From: Streptomyces pilosus
GTDB taxonomy: Bacteria; Actinomycetota; Actinomycetes; Streptomycetales; Streptomycetaceae
Assembly: GCF_014649835.1 (NCBI RefSeq)
Contig: NZ_BMTU01000002.1
Location: 310,001-374,000, forward strand
Direction of reading: 5' to 3'
DNA: 64,000 nt
In this document: one piece after another, positions 35,227-44,220 of the stretch
How the letters are laid out: each line of letters starts with the position of its first letter
Position numbering within the stretch: the first letter of the stretch is position 1
Position numbers and translations under genes: made by a program
The notes under the pieces: model-generated
Seen by the model: the letters and a program-made list of their open reading frames with translations, nothing else
Database searches by the model: none
Told to the model about the DNA's origin: nothing

Positions 35227-37262
35227 CGCAGGAACGCGGCGGCGACGCCGGCGTCGACCGGGACGTGCAGTCCGGTGGTGTGGGTGAGGTCGCCCCCGGT
35301 CAGCGCGAACACGGCGTTCGCCACGTGCTCGGGCAGCACCTCGCGCTTCAGCAGCGTCCGCTGGGCGTAGAACTCGCCCAGCTTCTCCTCCGGCACCCCG
35401 TACACGGCGGCGCGCTCGGCGCCCCAGCCGCCCGCGAAGATCCCGGAGCCGCGCACCACGCCGTCCGGGTTGACGCCGTTGACCCGGATGCCGTGCGCAC
35501 CCAGCTCGGCGGCGAGCAGGCGCACCTGGTGCGCCTGGTCGGCCTTGGCGGCGGAGTAGGCGATGTTGTCGGGGCCGGCGAACACCGCGTTCTTCGAGGC
35601 GATGTAGACGATGTCGCCGCCCAGTCCCTGCGCGGTCATCACCCGGGCCGCCTCGCGCGAGACGAGGAAGGAACCGCGGGCCATGATGTCGTGCTGGAGG
35701 TCCCAGTCCCCGGCGGACGTCTCGAGGAGCGGCTTGGAGATCGAGATGCCGGCGTTGTTCACCACCAGGTCGACCCCGCCGAAGGCGAGCACGGCGGCCT
35801 GGAAGGCGTCCGCGATCTGCTCCTCGGACGTCACGTCGACGGTCACGGCGACGGCCTTGTCGGAGCCGCCCAGCTCCTCGGCGACCCGTGCGGCGTTCTC
35901 CCCGTCGAGGTCGGCCACGACGACGCACGCGCCCTCGGCCACCAGCCGCTGGGCGATCGCCCTGCCGATCCCGCTGCCGGCGCCGGTGACGAGCGCGACC
36001 CGCGTCGCGAGCGGCTTCGGCCCGGGCATCCGCTGGAGCTTGGCCTCCTCCAGCGCCCAGTACTCGATGCGGAACTTCTCCGACTCCTCGATCGGCGCGT
36101 ACGTGGAGACCGCCTCGGCCCCGCGCATCACGTTGATCGCGTTGATGTAGAACTCGCCGGCCACGCGAGCGGTCTGCTTGTCCTTGCCGAAGCTGAACAT
36201 GCCCACGCCCGGCACCAGCACGATCGCCGGGTCGGCCCCGCGCATAGCGGGGGAGCCGGGCTCCGCGTGCCGCGCGTAGTAGGCGGCGTACTCCTCGCGG
36301 TAGGCCGCGTGCAGCTCCTTCAGCCGGGCGACCGCCTCGGCCGGCGGGGCGGACGGCGGCAGGTCGAGGACGAGCGGCCGGACCTTGGTGCGCAGGAAGT
36401 GGTCGGGGCAGGAGGTGCCCAGGGCGGCCAGCCGCGGGTGCTCGGCACGGGCCAGGAAGTCCAGGACGGCGTCGGAGTCGTCGAAGTGCCCGACCTGCGG
36501 CCGGTCCTGCGAGGCGACGGCACGGACGTACGGCGCGAGGGCGGCGGCCCGCTCCCGCCGTTCCTCCCCGGACAGCGCCTCGTACCCCTCGATCACCGGG
36601 CCGAACGGCTCCGGCCGGCCGCGCTCGGCGAGGAACGCCTCGGCGGTGCGGATGATGTGCAGCGAGTTGCGCTCGCACTCCTCGGAGGTGTCGCCCCACG
36701 CGGTGATGCCGTGCCCGCCGAGCACACACCCGATGGCCTGCGGGTTGGCCTCCTTCACGGCGGCGATGTCCAGCCCGAGCCGGAAACCGGGCCGCCGCCA
36801 GGGCACCCACACCACGGTGTCGCCGAAACACTGCGCGGTCAGCTGCTCCCCGTCGGCCGCGCAGGCGAGCGCGATCCCGGAGTCGGGGTGAAGGTGGTCC
36901 ACGTGCGCGGCGTCGACCAGCCCGTGCATCGCGGTGTCGATCGACGGGGCCGCACCGCCCTTGCCGTGCAGGCAGTAGTCGAACGCGGCGACCATCTCGT
37001 CCTCGCGTTCGACGCCCGGGTAGACGTCGGTGAGCGCCCGCAGCCGGTCCAGCCGCAGCGCGGCCAGCCCCGCCCCGGTCAGCGTCCCGAGGTCGCCCCC
37101 GGACCCCTTGACCCACATCAGCTCGACGTCGCCCCCGGTGACGGGGTCGGTGTCGGTGCCCTTGGCGGAGGTGTTGCCGCCGGCGTAGTTGGTGTTACGG
37201 GGATCGGCGCCGAGCCGGTGCGATCGAGCGAGGAGGGCGGCGACTTCGGTGTTGGTCGTCAT
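35223..37262 (-). CDS. rhaEW: Bifunctional L-rhamnulose-1-phosphate aldolase / L-lactaldehyde dehydrogenase
   Basis: A 679-residue fusion. Residues 1-410 form a class II aldolase/adducin domain, with metal-ligand histidines in HVDHLHP (H120, H123, H125) and H184 in GGHGITAWG. Residues 418-679 are a short-chain dehydrogenase: TGAGSGIG at 426-433 binds NAD, NNAG at 502-505, catalytic Y569-x3-K573. The aldolase cleaves rhamnulose-1-phosphate to DHAP and L-lactaldehyde; the dehydrogenase oxidises the aldehyde to L-lactate, which suits the downstream lutABC. The fusion is known in several rhamnose-using bacteria. ATG 37262 has GGGAGGGAG further upstream, in the repeat-containing gap. Confidence 0.93.
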   Translation of the reverse strand: MTTNTEVAALLARSHRLGADPRNTNYAGGNTSAKGTDTDPVTGGDVELMWVKGSGGDLGTLTGAGLAALRLDRLRALTDVYPGVEREDEMVAAFDYCLHGKGGAAPSIDTAMHGLVDAAHVDHLHPDSGIALACAADGEQLTAQCFGDTVVWVPWRRPGFRLGLDIAAVKEANPQAIGCVLGGHGITAWGDTSEECERNSLHIIRTAEAFLAERGRPEPFGPVIEGYEALSGEERRERAAALAPYVRAVASQDRPQVGHFDDSDAVLDFLARAEHPRLAALGTSCPDHFLRTKVRPLVLDLPPSAPPAEAVARLKELHAAYREEYAAYYARHAEPGSPAMRGADPAIVLVPGVGMFSFGKDKQTARVAGEFYINAINVMRGAEAVSTYAPIEESEKFRIEYWALEEAKLQRMPGPKPLATRVALVTGAGSGIGRAIAQRLVAEGACVVVADLDGENAARVAEELGGSDKAVAVTVDVTSEEQIADAFQAAVLAFGGVDLVVNNAGISISKPLLETSAGDWDLQHDIMARGSFLVSREAARVMTAQGLGGDIVYIASKNAVFAGPDNIAYSAAKADQAHQVRLLAAELGAHGIRVNGVNPDGVVRGSGIFAGGWGAERAAVYGVPEEKLGEFYAQRTLLKREVLPEHVANAVFALTGGDLTHTTGLHVPVDAGVAAAFLR

Positions 37263-37300
37263 GAACTTCGGTTCCTTCTCGGGAGGGAGTGGGTGAAGAA

Positions 37301-37350
37301 GGGGCGCGGGGAACTGCGCGATCAACCACGACCGATCCGCAGCCCGCGAT
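37301..37350. repeat. Streptomyces small interspersed intergenic repeat
   Basis: The stretch starting GGGGCGCGGGGAACTGCGCG and ending CGCAGCCCGCG matches, from memory, the short GC-rich element found scattered between genes in many Streptomyces genomes. The ends CGCGGG and CCCGCG can pair into a hairpin. Here it lies in the 108-nt gap between rhaI and rhaEW. Confidence 0.7.
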
Positions 37351-37370
37351 GAACAGAACCCGGCAGACGC

Positions 37371-38531
37371 CTACGCCCCCCAGCCGGCCTGCTCCCCGCC
37401 GACCCGCTCGGCAACGATCTTCTCCGCCCACCCGGACCGCCGGTAGGCGGCCATGGGCTCGGGGTCCAGCCCCATCTCCTCCCGCACCTCACGCAGCAGC
37501 GGACGCACGTCCGTGTTGTACGCGTCCATCAGCACGGCGTTGGCCTCGAGCACATCCCCGGCCCGCTGGGCATCGTCCAGCGCCGCCCGGTCGACCAGCA
37601 GCGCCTTGGCCGTGGCCTCCTGGACGTTCATGACGGAACGGATGATCGCCGGGATCTTCGCCTCGACGTTGTGGCACTGGTCGAGCATGAACGCCACCCC
37701 GGGGGTGAACCCGCCCCCGCGGATCACCTCGTACATGATCCGGAACAGCTGGAACGGGTCGGCGGCGCCGACCATCAGGTCGTCGTCGGCGTAGAACCGC
37801 GAGTTGAAGTCGAACCCGCCGAGCTTCCCCTCCCGCAGCAGCGTCGCCACGATGAACTCGATGTTGGTCCCCGGGGCGTGGTGACCGGTGTCGACGACCA
37901 CCTGCGCCCGCTCGCCCAGCTTCAGGCAGTGCGCGTAGGCGGTGCCCCAGTCCGGCACGTCCGTCGTGTAGAACGCCGGCTCGAAGAGCTTGTACTCCAG
38001 CAGCATCCGCTGGTCGTCCCCGAGCCGCTCGTACACCTCGGCGAGCCCTTCGGCGAGCCGGTCCTGTCGCGCCCGGATGTCGTCCTGGCCGGGGTAGTTC
38101 GTCCCGTCGGCGAACCACAGCTTCAGGTCCTTGGAGCCGGTCGCGTCCATGATGTCGACGCACTCCAGCAGGTGGTCGACGGCCTTCCTGCGCACCGCCG
38201 GGTCCGGGGCGCAGATGCTGCCCAGCCTGTAGGCGTCGTCCTGGAAGGTGTTGGAGTTGATCGCTCCGAGCCGCACCCCGCGGTCCTCGGCGTGCCGGGC
38301 CAGCGCCGCGTAGTCCTCGACCTCGTCCCACGGGATGTGCAGCGCCACGGTCGGCGCGACACCCGTGAACGCGTGCACCCGGGCGGCGTCGTCCAGCTTC
38401 TCCCGCGGGGTGCGGGGGACGCCCTGTTGCGCGAACACCTTGAACCGGGTCCCCGAGTTCCCGTACGCCCAGGACGGCGTCTCCACGGCCTGTGTCTTGA
38501 GAGCGGCTTTCACCGCGGCGAGCTCGGTCAC
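37371..38531 (-). CDS. rhaI: L-rhamnose isomerase
   Basis: A 386-residue isomerase of the RhaI type (distinct from enterobacterial RhaA). It converts L-rhamnose to L-rhamnulose. Landmarks are WAYGNSGTRFKVF near residue 22, LKLWFADGTNYPGQDD near 137 (metal binding), VVDTGHHAPGTN near 213 and FDFNSRFYADDD near 242. The TIM-barrel metal ligands are expected there. GTG at 38531 is preferred: AGGAG lies 8 nt upstream and family N-termini match TELAAVKAAL; a start 36 nt further up lies at the operator. First gene of the leftward operon. Confidence 0.93.
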   Translation of the reverse strand: MTELAAVKAALKTQAVETPSWAYGNSGTRFKVFAQQGVPRTPREKLDDAARVHAFTGVAPTVALHIPWDEVEDYAALARHAEDRGVRLGAINSNTFQDDAYRLGSICAPDPAVRRKAVDHLLECVDIMDATGSKDLKLWFADGTNYPGQDDIRARQDRLAEGLAEVYERLGDDQRMLLEYKLFEPAFYTTDVPDWGTAYAHCLKLGERAQVVVDTGHHAPGTNIEFIVATLLREGKLGGFDFNSRFYADDDLMVGAADPFQLFRIMYEVIRGGGFTPGVAFMLDQCHNVEAKIPAIIRSVMNVQEATAKALLVDRAALDDAQRAGDVLEANAVLMDAYNTDVRPLLREVREEMGLDPEPMAAYRRSGWAEKIVAERVGGEQAGWGA

Positions 38532-38571
38532 GTCGGGGCTCCTGTGACATCGGGTCGTGACGACCACTGAA

Positions 38572-38583
38572 TGAAACGATTCA
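38572..38583. promoter_or_regulatory. LacI-type operator of the rhaI operon
   Basis: TGAAACGATTCA, nearly a perfect match to the general LacI-family form TGAAACGTTTCA. It follows immediately after the predicted rhaI start point (about 38584, leftward). A wider repeat, CTGAAT-N6-ATTCAG, covers 38567-38584. Confidence 0.72.
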
Positions 38584-38590
38584 GAACGGG

Positions 38591-38619
38591 AAGCTAGGGG
38601 TCTCCCGAAAGGGTGTCAA
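38591..38619 (-). promoter_or_regulatory. Predicted promoter of rhaI-rhaEW-rhaB-lutABC
   Basis: On the minus strand, -35 TTGACA (38614-38619) and -10 TAGCTT (38591-38596) are 17 nt apart, an almost ideal vegetative-type promoter for Streptomyces. Confidence 0.75.
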
Positions 38620-38667
38620 CCCCTTCGGTGGAGACCGTCCTCCGTGGCCAGGCCGCAAACCGAAGGT

Positions 38668-38684
38668 GTCGAAAGTTTTTCGAC
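38668..38684. promoter_or_regulatory. Palindrome between the two rha promoters
   Basis: GTCGAAAGTTTTTCGAC has perfect 7-nt arms. It lies 9 nt upstream of the rightward -35 and 49 nt behind the leftward -35, where an activator could contact either polymerase. The GAAA/TTTC half-sites resemble the LacI operators but the spacing differs. Confidence 0.55.
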
Positions 38685-38693
38685 CGGGACCCA

Positions 38694-38723
38694 TTGACGT
38701 GACATGTGTCGCGCGCCTAACGT
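38694..38723 (+). promoter_or_regulatory. Predicted promoter of the rhamnose importer operon
   Basis: -35 TTGACG (38694-38699) and -10 TAACGT (38718-38723), spacing 18. The predicted start point near 38730 is about 60 nt before the rhaT ATG. Confidence 0.65.
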
Positions 38724-38737
38724 CCCGGCAATCCAGT

Positions 38738-38749
38738 TGAAACCTTTCA
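38738..38749. promoter_or_regulatory. LacI-type operator of the importer operon
   Basis: TGAAACCTTTCA, arms TGAAA/TTTCA perfect. It begins about 8 nt after the predicted start point and agrees in 10 of 12 positions with the operator at 38572. Confidence 0.72.
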
Positions 38750-38792
38750 CGACGTCGCGAGGGCCTCCCACCGGCGTCGTCGAGGAGCCCTC

Positions 38793-40310
38793 ATGACCCA
38801 CCCGTCCGACACGGGTCCGGCCCCGGTTCTCGCGCTGAAGGACATCTCCAAGTCCTTCGGCGCGGTCCGCGCACTGCGGGACGTCTCCCTGGAGCTGTTC
38901 CCCGGGGAGGTGCACGCCCTCGCCGGCGAGAACGGAGCCGGCAAGTCGACCCTCATCAAGACGCTCGCCGGGGTGCACCGGCCGGACACCGGCCAGGTGC
39001 TGCTCGACGGCGCCCCCGTCGTCTTCCACGGCCCCGGTGACGCCCGCGACGCCGGCATCGCCGTGATCTACCAGGAGCCCACGCTCTTCCCCGACCTGTC
39101 GATCGCCGAGAACATCTTCATGGGCCGGCAGCCCCGGCGGGCGCTCGGCCGGATCGACCACCGGGCCACCCACGAGGCGACCGCCGCCCTGATGAAGCGG
39201 CTCGGCGTCGGGCTCGACCCGGACCGCCCGGCACGCGGTCTGTCCATCGCCGACCAGCAGATCGTCGAGATCGCCAAGGCGCTCTCCTTCGACGCCCGGG
39301 TCCTCGTCATGGACGAGCCCACCGCCGCCCTCACCGGCAGCGAGGTCGCCCGCCTCTTCGGCGTCGTGCGCACCCTGCGCGAACAGGGCGCCGCGGTGCT
39401 GTTCATCTCCCACCGGCTGGAGGAGATCTTCGAGATCTGCCAGAGGGTCACCACGCTCCGCGACGGCGCCTGGATCTCCAGCGAGCCGCTGGACGGCATG
39501 ACCGAGGACGACCTGGTCCGCCGCATGGTCGGCCGCGACCTCGAGGAGCTCTACCCCAAGCAGGACGTGACACCGGGCGAGACCGCCCTGAGCGTGCGCC
39601 GGCTGACCCGCGAGGGCGTCTTCACCGACATCTCCTTCGACGTGCGGCGCGGCGAGATCGTCGGCCTGGCCGGACTCGTCGGCGCCGGACGCACCGAGGT
39701 CGCCCGTGCCGTGTTCGGCATCGACCGCTGGGACGCCGGCGAGGTGGAGGTCGACGGACGCAGGCTCACCAACGGCGCCCCGTCCACGGCCATGGCGGCG
39801 GGCCTCGCCCTGGTCCCCGAGGACCGGCGCGCCCAGGGCCTGGTGATGGACATGTCCATCGAGCGCAACATCGGCCTCACCGGGCTCCGTACGACGGTGC
39901 GGGCCGGCCTGATGGACCGCGGCGCCGAACGCAGCCGCTCCCTCGACTGGGCCGTCAGGCTCCAGGTCAAGTACGCCAGGATCGCCGACACGGTGAACAC
40001 CCTGTCCGGCGGCAACCAGCAGAAGGTCGTCCTCGCCAAGTGGCTCGCCACCGGGCCGAAGGTGCTGATCGTCGACGAGCCCACGCGCGGCATCGACGTC
40101 GGCACCAAGGCCGAGGTGCACCGGCTGCTGTCGCAGCTCGCCGCCGACGGCGTCGCCGTCCTGATGATCTCCTCCGACCTGCCCGAGATCCTCGGCATGG
40201 CCGACCGCGTGCTGGTGATGCACGAGGGCCGGCTCGCCGCCGAGATCCCCCGCACCGACGCCACCGAGGAAACCGTGATGGCCGCAGCCACGGGGAGGGC
40301 CGCCGCATGA
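38793..40310 (+). CDS. rhaT: Rhamnose ABC importer, ATP-binding protein (RhaT type)
   Basis: A 505-residue double ATPase of the CUT2 (ribose/rhamnose) type. First half: Walker [10 protein letters not shown] near 48, signature region LSIADQQ near 151, Walker [11 protein letters not shown] near 170. Second half: a degenerate Walker [10 protein letters not shown] near 294, and canonical LSGGNQQ near 405. This half-degenerate pattern is normal for the family. The ATG has GAGGAG six bases upstream. It leads the operon rhaT-P-Q-S-M. Specificity for rhamnose is inferred from neighbours. Confidence 0.9.
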   Translation: MTHPSDTGPAPVLALKDISKSFGAVRALRDVSLELFPGEVHALAGENGAGKSTLIKTLAGVHRPDTGQVLLDGAPVVFHGPGDARDAGIAVIYQEPTLFPDLSIAENIFMGRQPRRALGRIDHRATHEATAALMKRLGVGLDPDRPARGLSIADQQIVEIAKALSFDARVLVMDEPTAALTGSEVARLFGVVRTLREQGAAVLFISHRLEEIFEICQRVTTLRDGAWISSEPLDGMTEDDLVRRMVGRDLEELYPKQDVTPGETALSVRRLTREGVFTDISFDVRRGEIVGLAGLVGAGRTEVARAVFGIDRWDAGEVEVDGRRLTNGAPSTAMAAGLALVPEDRRAQGLVMDMSIERNIGLTGLRTTVRAGLMDRGAERSRSLDWAVRLQVKYARIADTVNTLSGGNQQKVVLAKWLATGPKVLIVDEPTRGIDVGTKAEVHRLLSQLAADGVAVLMISSDLPEILGMADRVLVMHEGRLAAEIPRTDATEETVMAAATGRAAA

Positions 40311-41347
40311 CGGTCGCCGCTCCCGGAGAAGCCCCCGTCGCCGAGGTGCCGGAGGCCGGCGCCACACGGCTGGTGGACCGCGTCTTCAAGATGCGCGAAC
40401 TCGCCATCCTCGCCGTCTTCCTGGTCATGATCGCCGTCACCCAGGCCGGCAACAGCGAGTTCCTGTCCGAGCAGGGCATCAAGGACCTGCTGCTGAACGC
40501 GACCATCCTGGTCCTGGTCGCCACCGGCCAGTCCCTGGTCGTCATCACCCGCAACGTCGACCTGTCCGTCGGCTCCACCCTCGGCATCAGCGCCTTCGCC
40601 GCCGGCGTCCACCTCCAGGGCGGCGGTGACCCGGTCGTCGCCGTCGCCCTCGCCGTCCTGCTCGGTCTCGGCTTCGGCCTGCTCAACGGCCTGCTCGTCA
40701 GCCTCGGCCAGGTGCCCGCCCTCGTGGTCACCCTCGGCACGCTCTACATCATCCGCGGCATCGACTCCGTCTGGGTCGGCTCCCGTCAGATCACGGCCGC
40801 CGATCTCCCCGGCGGGTTCGTCGACTTCGGCTCGGGCGGCGTCTCGGCCGTGCCCTATCTGGCCCTGATCGCGCTCGCGGTGCTCGTGGCGACGGCGTAC
40901 TACCTCAAGCACTTCGGCAGCGGACGCGAGCTGTACGCGCTCGGCTCCAATCCGGAGGCCGCCCGGCTCGCCGGCATCCCCGTACGCAAGCGGATCCTCG
41001 CCGCGTACACCTTCTGCGGCGCCCTCGCCGGCCTCGCGGGCGCCCTGTACCTGGCCCGGTTCGGCAACGTCGACTCCGGCACCGGCAACGGCTACGAACT
41101 CACCGTCGTCAGCGCGGTCGTGGTCGGCGGCGTGGTTTTCACCGGCGGCTCCGGCAGCGTCTACGGCGCGGCGCTCGGCGCGCTGCTGCTGACCTCCGTC
41201 AACAGCGTGCTGCCCGCCCTCGGGGTCAGCTCCGTGTGGGTGCTCGCCATCAACGGCATCCTGCTCATCCTCGCCATCGCGGTCGACCGGATCGTCGCGC
41301 TGCGCGTGGCCTCCGCCCTGAAGAAGAGGAACGCCCGCCATGCCTGA
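40307..41347 (+). CDS. rhaP: Rhamnose ABC importer permease 1
   Basis: A 346-residue CUT2 permease with 8-10 hydrophobic segments. [20 protein letters not shown] near 80 and [15 protein letters not shown] near 212 (cytoplasmic coupling loop) are the family marks. It overlaps rhaT by 4 nt and rhaQ by 8 nt. With RhaQ it forms the membrane channel. Confidence 0.88.
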   Translation: MTVAAPGEAPVAEVPEAGATRLVDRVFKMRELAILAVFLVMIAVTQAGNSEFLSEQGIKDLLLNATILVLVATGQSLVVITRNVDLSVGSTLGISAFAAGVHLQGGGDPVVAVALAVLLGLGFGLLNGLLVSLGQVPALVVTLGTLYIIRGIDSVWVGSRQITAADLPGGFVDFGSGGVSAVPYLALIALAVLVATAYYLKHFGSGRELYALGSNPEAARLAGIPVRKRILAAYTFCGALAGLAGALYLARFGNVDSGTGNGYELTVVSAVVVGGVVFTGGSGSVYGAALGALLLTSVNSVLPALGVSSVWVLAINGILLILAIAVDRIVALRVASALKKRNARHA

Positions 41348-42353
41348 GTCCCTGACGCGCGCCGTCCGCTGGGACACGGTCGTCGGTGCCCTGCTCGTCG
41401 TGGTCCTGCTGCTGTCCTTCACCACCGTCGACGGCTTCGGCAACGCGCTCAACCTGTCGTTCCTCATCGGCAACACCCTGCCGATCGCGCTGATCGCCCT
41501 GCCCATGACCCTGCTCGTGGTCTCCGGCGAGATCGACCTGTCCGTGGCCTCCACGGCCGGTCTGTCCGGGGCGGTGATGGGCGCCCTGTGGAACCAGGGC
41601 ATGACCATCGAGACGATCATCCCGGTCTGCCTCGTGATCGGTGTCGTCTGCGGCCTGGTCAACGGCCTGCTCGTGACCCGTCTCGGGCTGCCGTCCCTCG
41701 CCGTCACCATCGGTACGCTGGCCGCCTACCGGGGCATCGCGCAGATCGTGCTCGGCTCCGACGCGGTGACCGACTTCCCCACCCCGTACCTGGACTTCGC
41801 CGCCGGGCGTATCGGCGACACGTTCGTCCCGTACGCCCTCCTGCCCTTCCTGGTGCTGCTCGCCATCGCCGTCGTCGCCCTGCACGCCACCCCGTTCGGC
41901 CGGTCGCTGTTCGCGATCGGCGCGAGCGAGGAGGCGGCCCGGTTCGCCGGCATCCGCGTCAGGCGGCAGAAGCTGATCCTGTTCACCCTGACCGGTCTGA
42001 TGGCCTCCCTCACCGGCGTCTTCTGGGCGCTGCACTACGCCAGCGCCCGCTACGACAACGCCACCGGCCTCGAACTCTCCGTGGTGGCGGCCGTCCTGCT
42101 CGGCGGCATCGACTTCGACGGCGGTAAGGGCACCCTGGGCGGCGCCGTCGCCGGTGTGTTCCTGCTCGGCGCGCTGCAGAACGTGATGAGCCTCCAGGAC
42201 GTCTCCGCGCAGTCGCAGATCGTCGTCACGGGCGTGCTGCTGGTGCTGTCCGTGCTCGGACCGCGTGTCGTCCGGCAGATCGCCGTAGCGAGGGCCGGAC
42301 GCCGGGCCGCCGCGTCACCACCGGTCTCCAAGGCCCCCGCTCCCACCCCCTGA
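41340..42353 (+). CDS. rhaQ: Rhamnose ABC importer permease 2
   Basis: A 337-residue CUT2 permease. LLVVSGEIDLSVASTAGLSG near 59 and IGASEEAARFAGIRVRRQKL near 193 mirror the motifs of RhaP, but the two proteins differ elsewhere, as in other two-permease rhamnose and autoinducer-2 importers. It starts inside the end of the rhaP gene. Confidence 0.88.
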   Translation: MPESLTRAVRWDTVVGALLVVVLLLSFTTVDGFGNALNLSFLIGNTLPIALIALPMTLLVVSGEIDLSVASTAGLSGAVMGALWNQGMTIETIIPVCLVIGVVCGLVNGLLVTRLGLPSLAVTIGTLAAYRGIAQIVLGSDAVTDFPTPYLDFAAGRIGDTFVPYALLPFLVLLAIAVVALHATPFGRSLFAIGASEEAARFAGIRVRRQKLILFTLTGLMASLTGVFWALHYASARYDNATGLELSVVAAVLLGGIDFDGGKGTLGGAVAGVFLLGALQNVMSLQDVSAQSQIVVTGVLLVLSVLGPRVVRQIAVARAGRRAAASPPVSKAPAPTP

Positions 42354-42381
42354 ACCCTCCTCGCCCTCTAAGGAACCCACC

Positions 42382-43464
42382 ATGCGCAAGGCATCCATCC
42401 GCCGCACCTGCGCGGCCCTCGCCGCCGTCACCTCGCTCGCCCTGGCCGCCACCGCCTGCGGCGGCACCACCAAGGAGGACGTGAAGAACGAGAGCGGCGC
42501 GGCGGCCTCGGCCGGCAAGGCCGACCCCGACGCGGCCACCAAGAAGGGCCTGACCATCGGCTTCCTGCCCAAGCAGGTCAACAACCCCTACTTCACCACC
42601 GCCGACAAGGGCGGCGAGAAGGCCGTCGAGGAGCTGGGCTCCACCTACAAGGAGGTCGGCCCCTCCAGCGCCACCGACACCGCCGGACAGGTCTCCTACG
42701 TCAACACCCTGACCCAGCAGCAGGTCGACGCCATGGCCGTTTCCGCACAGGACCCCGGCGCCCTGTGCACCGCGCTCAAGCAGGCGATGAGGAACGGCAT
42801 CAAGGTCGTCACCTACGACTCGGACACCACCCCCGACTGCCGCAACGCCTTCGTCTCGCAGGCCGGCGGTGAGGACCTGGGCCGCACCGAGGTGCAGCTG
42901 CTCGCCGAGCAGATCGACTACAAGGGCGAGATCGCGATCCTGTCCGCAGCGCAGACCGCGACCAACCAGAACGCCTGGATCGAGTTCATGAAGGACGAGC
43001 TCAAGGATCCCCGGTACGAAGACATGAAGCTGGTCGAGGTCGCCTACGGCAACGACGACGCCCAGCAGTCCTTCCAGCAGACCCAGGGACTGCTCCAGGA
43101 GTACCCGAACCTGAAGGGGATCATCTCCCCGACCACCGTCGGCATCAAGGCCGCCGCCCAGTACCTGTCCGGCTCCAAGTACAAGGGCAAGGTCAAGCTG
43201 ACCGGCCTCGGCACCCCCAACGACATGCGCAAATACGTCAAGAACGGCACCGTCGAGGCGTTCGAGCTCTGGGACCCGGCCAAGCTCGGCGAGCTGGCCG
43301 CGCGCACCGCCGTCGCCCTGTCCTCCGGCCAGATCACCGGCAAGGAGGGCGAGACCTTCAAGGCCGGCGCGATGGGGGAGTACACCATCGGCAAGGACGG
43401 CGTGATCAACCTCGGCAAGCCCACCGTCTTCAACGCCGGGAACATCGACCAGTTCGACTTCTGA
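42382..43464 (+). CDS. rhaS: Rhamnose-binding lipoprotein (RhaS type)
   Basis: A 360-residue periplasmic-type sugar-binding protein. The signal ends in lipobox AATAC, with Cys26 as the lipidation site, followed by a Lys/Ser-rich linker. The core is of the ribose/rhamnose-binding type: TIGFLPKQVNNPYF near 58, AMAVSAQDPGALC near 117, VVTYDSDTTPDCRN near 142. It delivers L-rhamnose to RhaT-P-Q. Ribosome site AAGGA lies 7 nt before the ATG. Confidence 0.92.
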   Translation: MRKASIRRTCAALAAVTSLALAATACGGTTKEDVKNESGAAASAGKADPDAATKKGLTIGFLPKQVNNPYFTTADKGGEKAVEELGSTYKEVGPSSATDTAGQVSYVNTLTQQQVDAMAVSAQDPGALCTALKQAMRNGIKVVTYDSDTTPDCRNAFVSQAGGEDLGRTEVQLLAEQIDYKGEIAILSAAQTATNQNAWIEFMKDELKDPRYEDMKLVEVAYGNDDAQQSFQQTQGLLQEYPNLKGIISPTTVGIKAAAQYLSGSKYKGKVKLTGLGTPNDMRKYVKNGTVEAFELWDPAKLGELAARTAVALSSGQITGKEGETFKAGAMGEYTIGKDGVINLGKPTVFNAGNIDQFDF

Positions 43465-43495
43465 CCCCCACTTCCCCCTGAAGGAGCGGTACTTC

Positions 43496-43816
43496 ATGCA
43501 ACGCGTCTGTTTCCTGCTCAGGGTCCGACAGGACCGGATCGCCGAGTACCGCGAACGCCACGCCGCCGTGTGGCCCGAGATGTGTGAGGCGCTCTCGGCC
43601 ACCGGCTGGCACAACTACTCCCTCTTCCTGCGCGACGACGGCCTCCTCGTCGGCTACCTGGAGACCGAGGACTTCGCGGCGGCGAAGGCCGGCATGGAGG
43701 CCACCGAGGTCAACGCCCGCTGGCAGGCCGAGATGTTCCCCTTCTTCGAGTCCCCCGACGGCTCCCGGCCGGACGAGGCGATGACACCGCTGACCGAGGT
43801 CTTCCACCTCGCCTGA
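43496..43816 (+). CDS. rhaM: L-rhamnose mutarotase
   Basis: A 106-residue dimeric ferredoxin-like enzyme that interconverts alpha and beta L-rhamnose. H21 (YRERHAAVWPEM) and the WHNYSLFLR and W70/F76 region near 38-76 hold the active-site His, Tyr and Trp residues of RhaM. GAAGGAG precedes the ATG. It closes the importer operon. Confidence 0.95.
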   Translation: MQRVCFLLRVRQDRIAEYRERHAAVWPEMCEALSATGWHNYSLFLRDDGLLVGYLETEDFAAAKAGMEATEVNARWQAEMFPFFESPDGSRPDEAMTPLTEVFHLA

Positions 43817-44144
43817 CGAAGGAGCCCGCGAGGGGACGGCGCACGCTCCCGGCCGGCGCGCTCCCCGGCACCGCGGCGGCCCCCGCCCCGGCCCCCGGCA
43901 CCGCCCGGGCCGAGCCCGGGCCGTCGGACAGCACCGCCGACGGCACCGCGCCCGGCAGCAGGGCCCTCCGCTTCGTGTCCCGCGACGGCCCGGCCGACAC
44001 CGACGCGTTCCGGAAGGACGGCCCGCTCACCCCGGAGGGCCACCAGCACGCGACCCGGTACACCGCCGTGGACCAGGAGAAGTCCACCGGCACGACACCC
44101 TCGCCGCTGCACGTCGTCGACTTCGGTCCGCCTGCCCGGCCGTG
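43813..44144 (+). pseudogene. Start-less coding remnant after rhaM
   Basis: An open frame of about 110 codons runs from 43813 to the TGA at 44142-44144 with almost every codon ending in G or C, the strong mark of Streptomyces coding DNA, yet it has no ATG, GTG or TTG near its beginning. It opens with a twin-arginine and small-residue stretch (GRRTLPAGALPGTAAA) like the end of a signal peptide, then Pro/Ala-rich linker and a hydrophilic C-terminus (RALRFVSRDGPADTDAF). I read it as the remains of a secreted protein gene of the rha island, or a gene using a non-standard start. Confidence 0.4.
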
Positions 44145-44220
44145 ACCGGCACGGGGCGGCCGTGCGGGTAGTGTGATGGCCCGCCGCGCCGCCCCCCGTC
44201 TCCCTGGAGGTCCCAGCCCG
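43817..44220. other. 404-nt stretch between rhaM and the LacI gene
   Basis: It contains the start-less reading frame to 44144 and, after it, only 76 nt with the LacI ribosome site CTGGAGG near 44203. No separate LacI promoter or terminator stands out, so LacI may be read from the importer transcript. Confidence 0.5.

Larger units (their letters stand above)
38532..38792. promoter_or_regulatory. Shared divergent control region of the rhamnose island
   Basis: These 261 nt separate rhaI from rhaT. They hold two facing promoters, two LacI-type operators with the same half-sites and a third palindrome; each is listed separately. Both operators sit just downstream of their predicted start point, which suits roadblock-type repression by the LacI protein encoded at the end of the importer operon. 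Confidence 0.75.

Noticed and set aside
33781..37116. A 1111-codon frame seeming to extend rhaB far upstream
   Set aside because: Only the last 481 residues are rhamnulokinase; the rest is a shadow of rhaEW.
35265..37352. A 695-codon open frame on the + strand opposite rhaEW
   Set aside because: It mirrors the aldolase-dehydrogenase gene; long antisense frames are an artefact of high GC in the third codon position, and its protein shows no domain.
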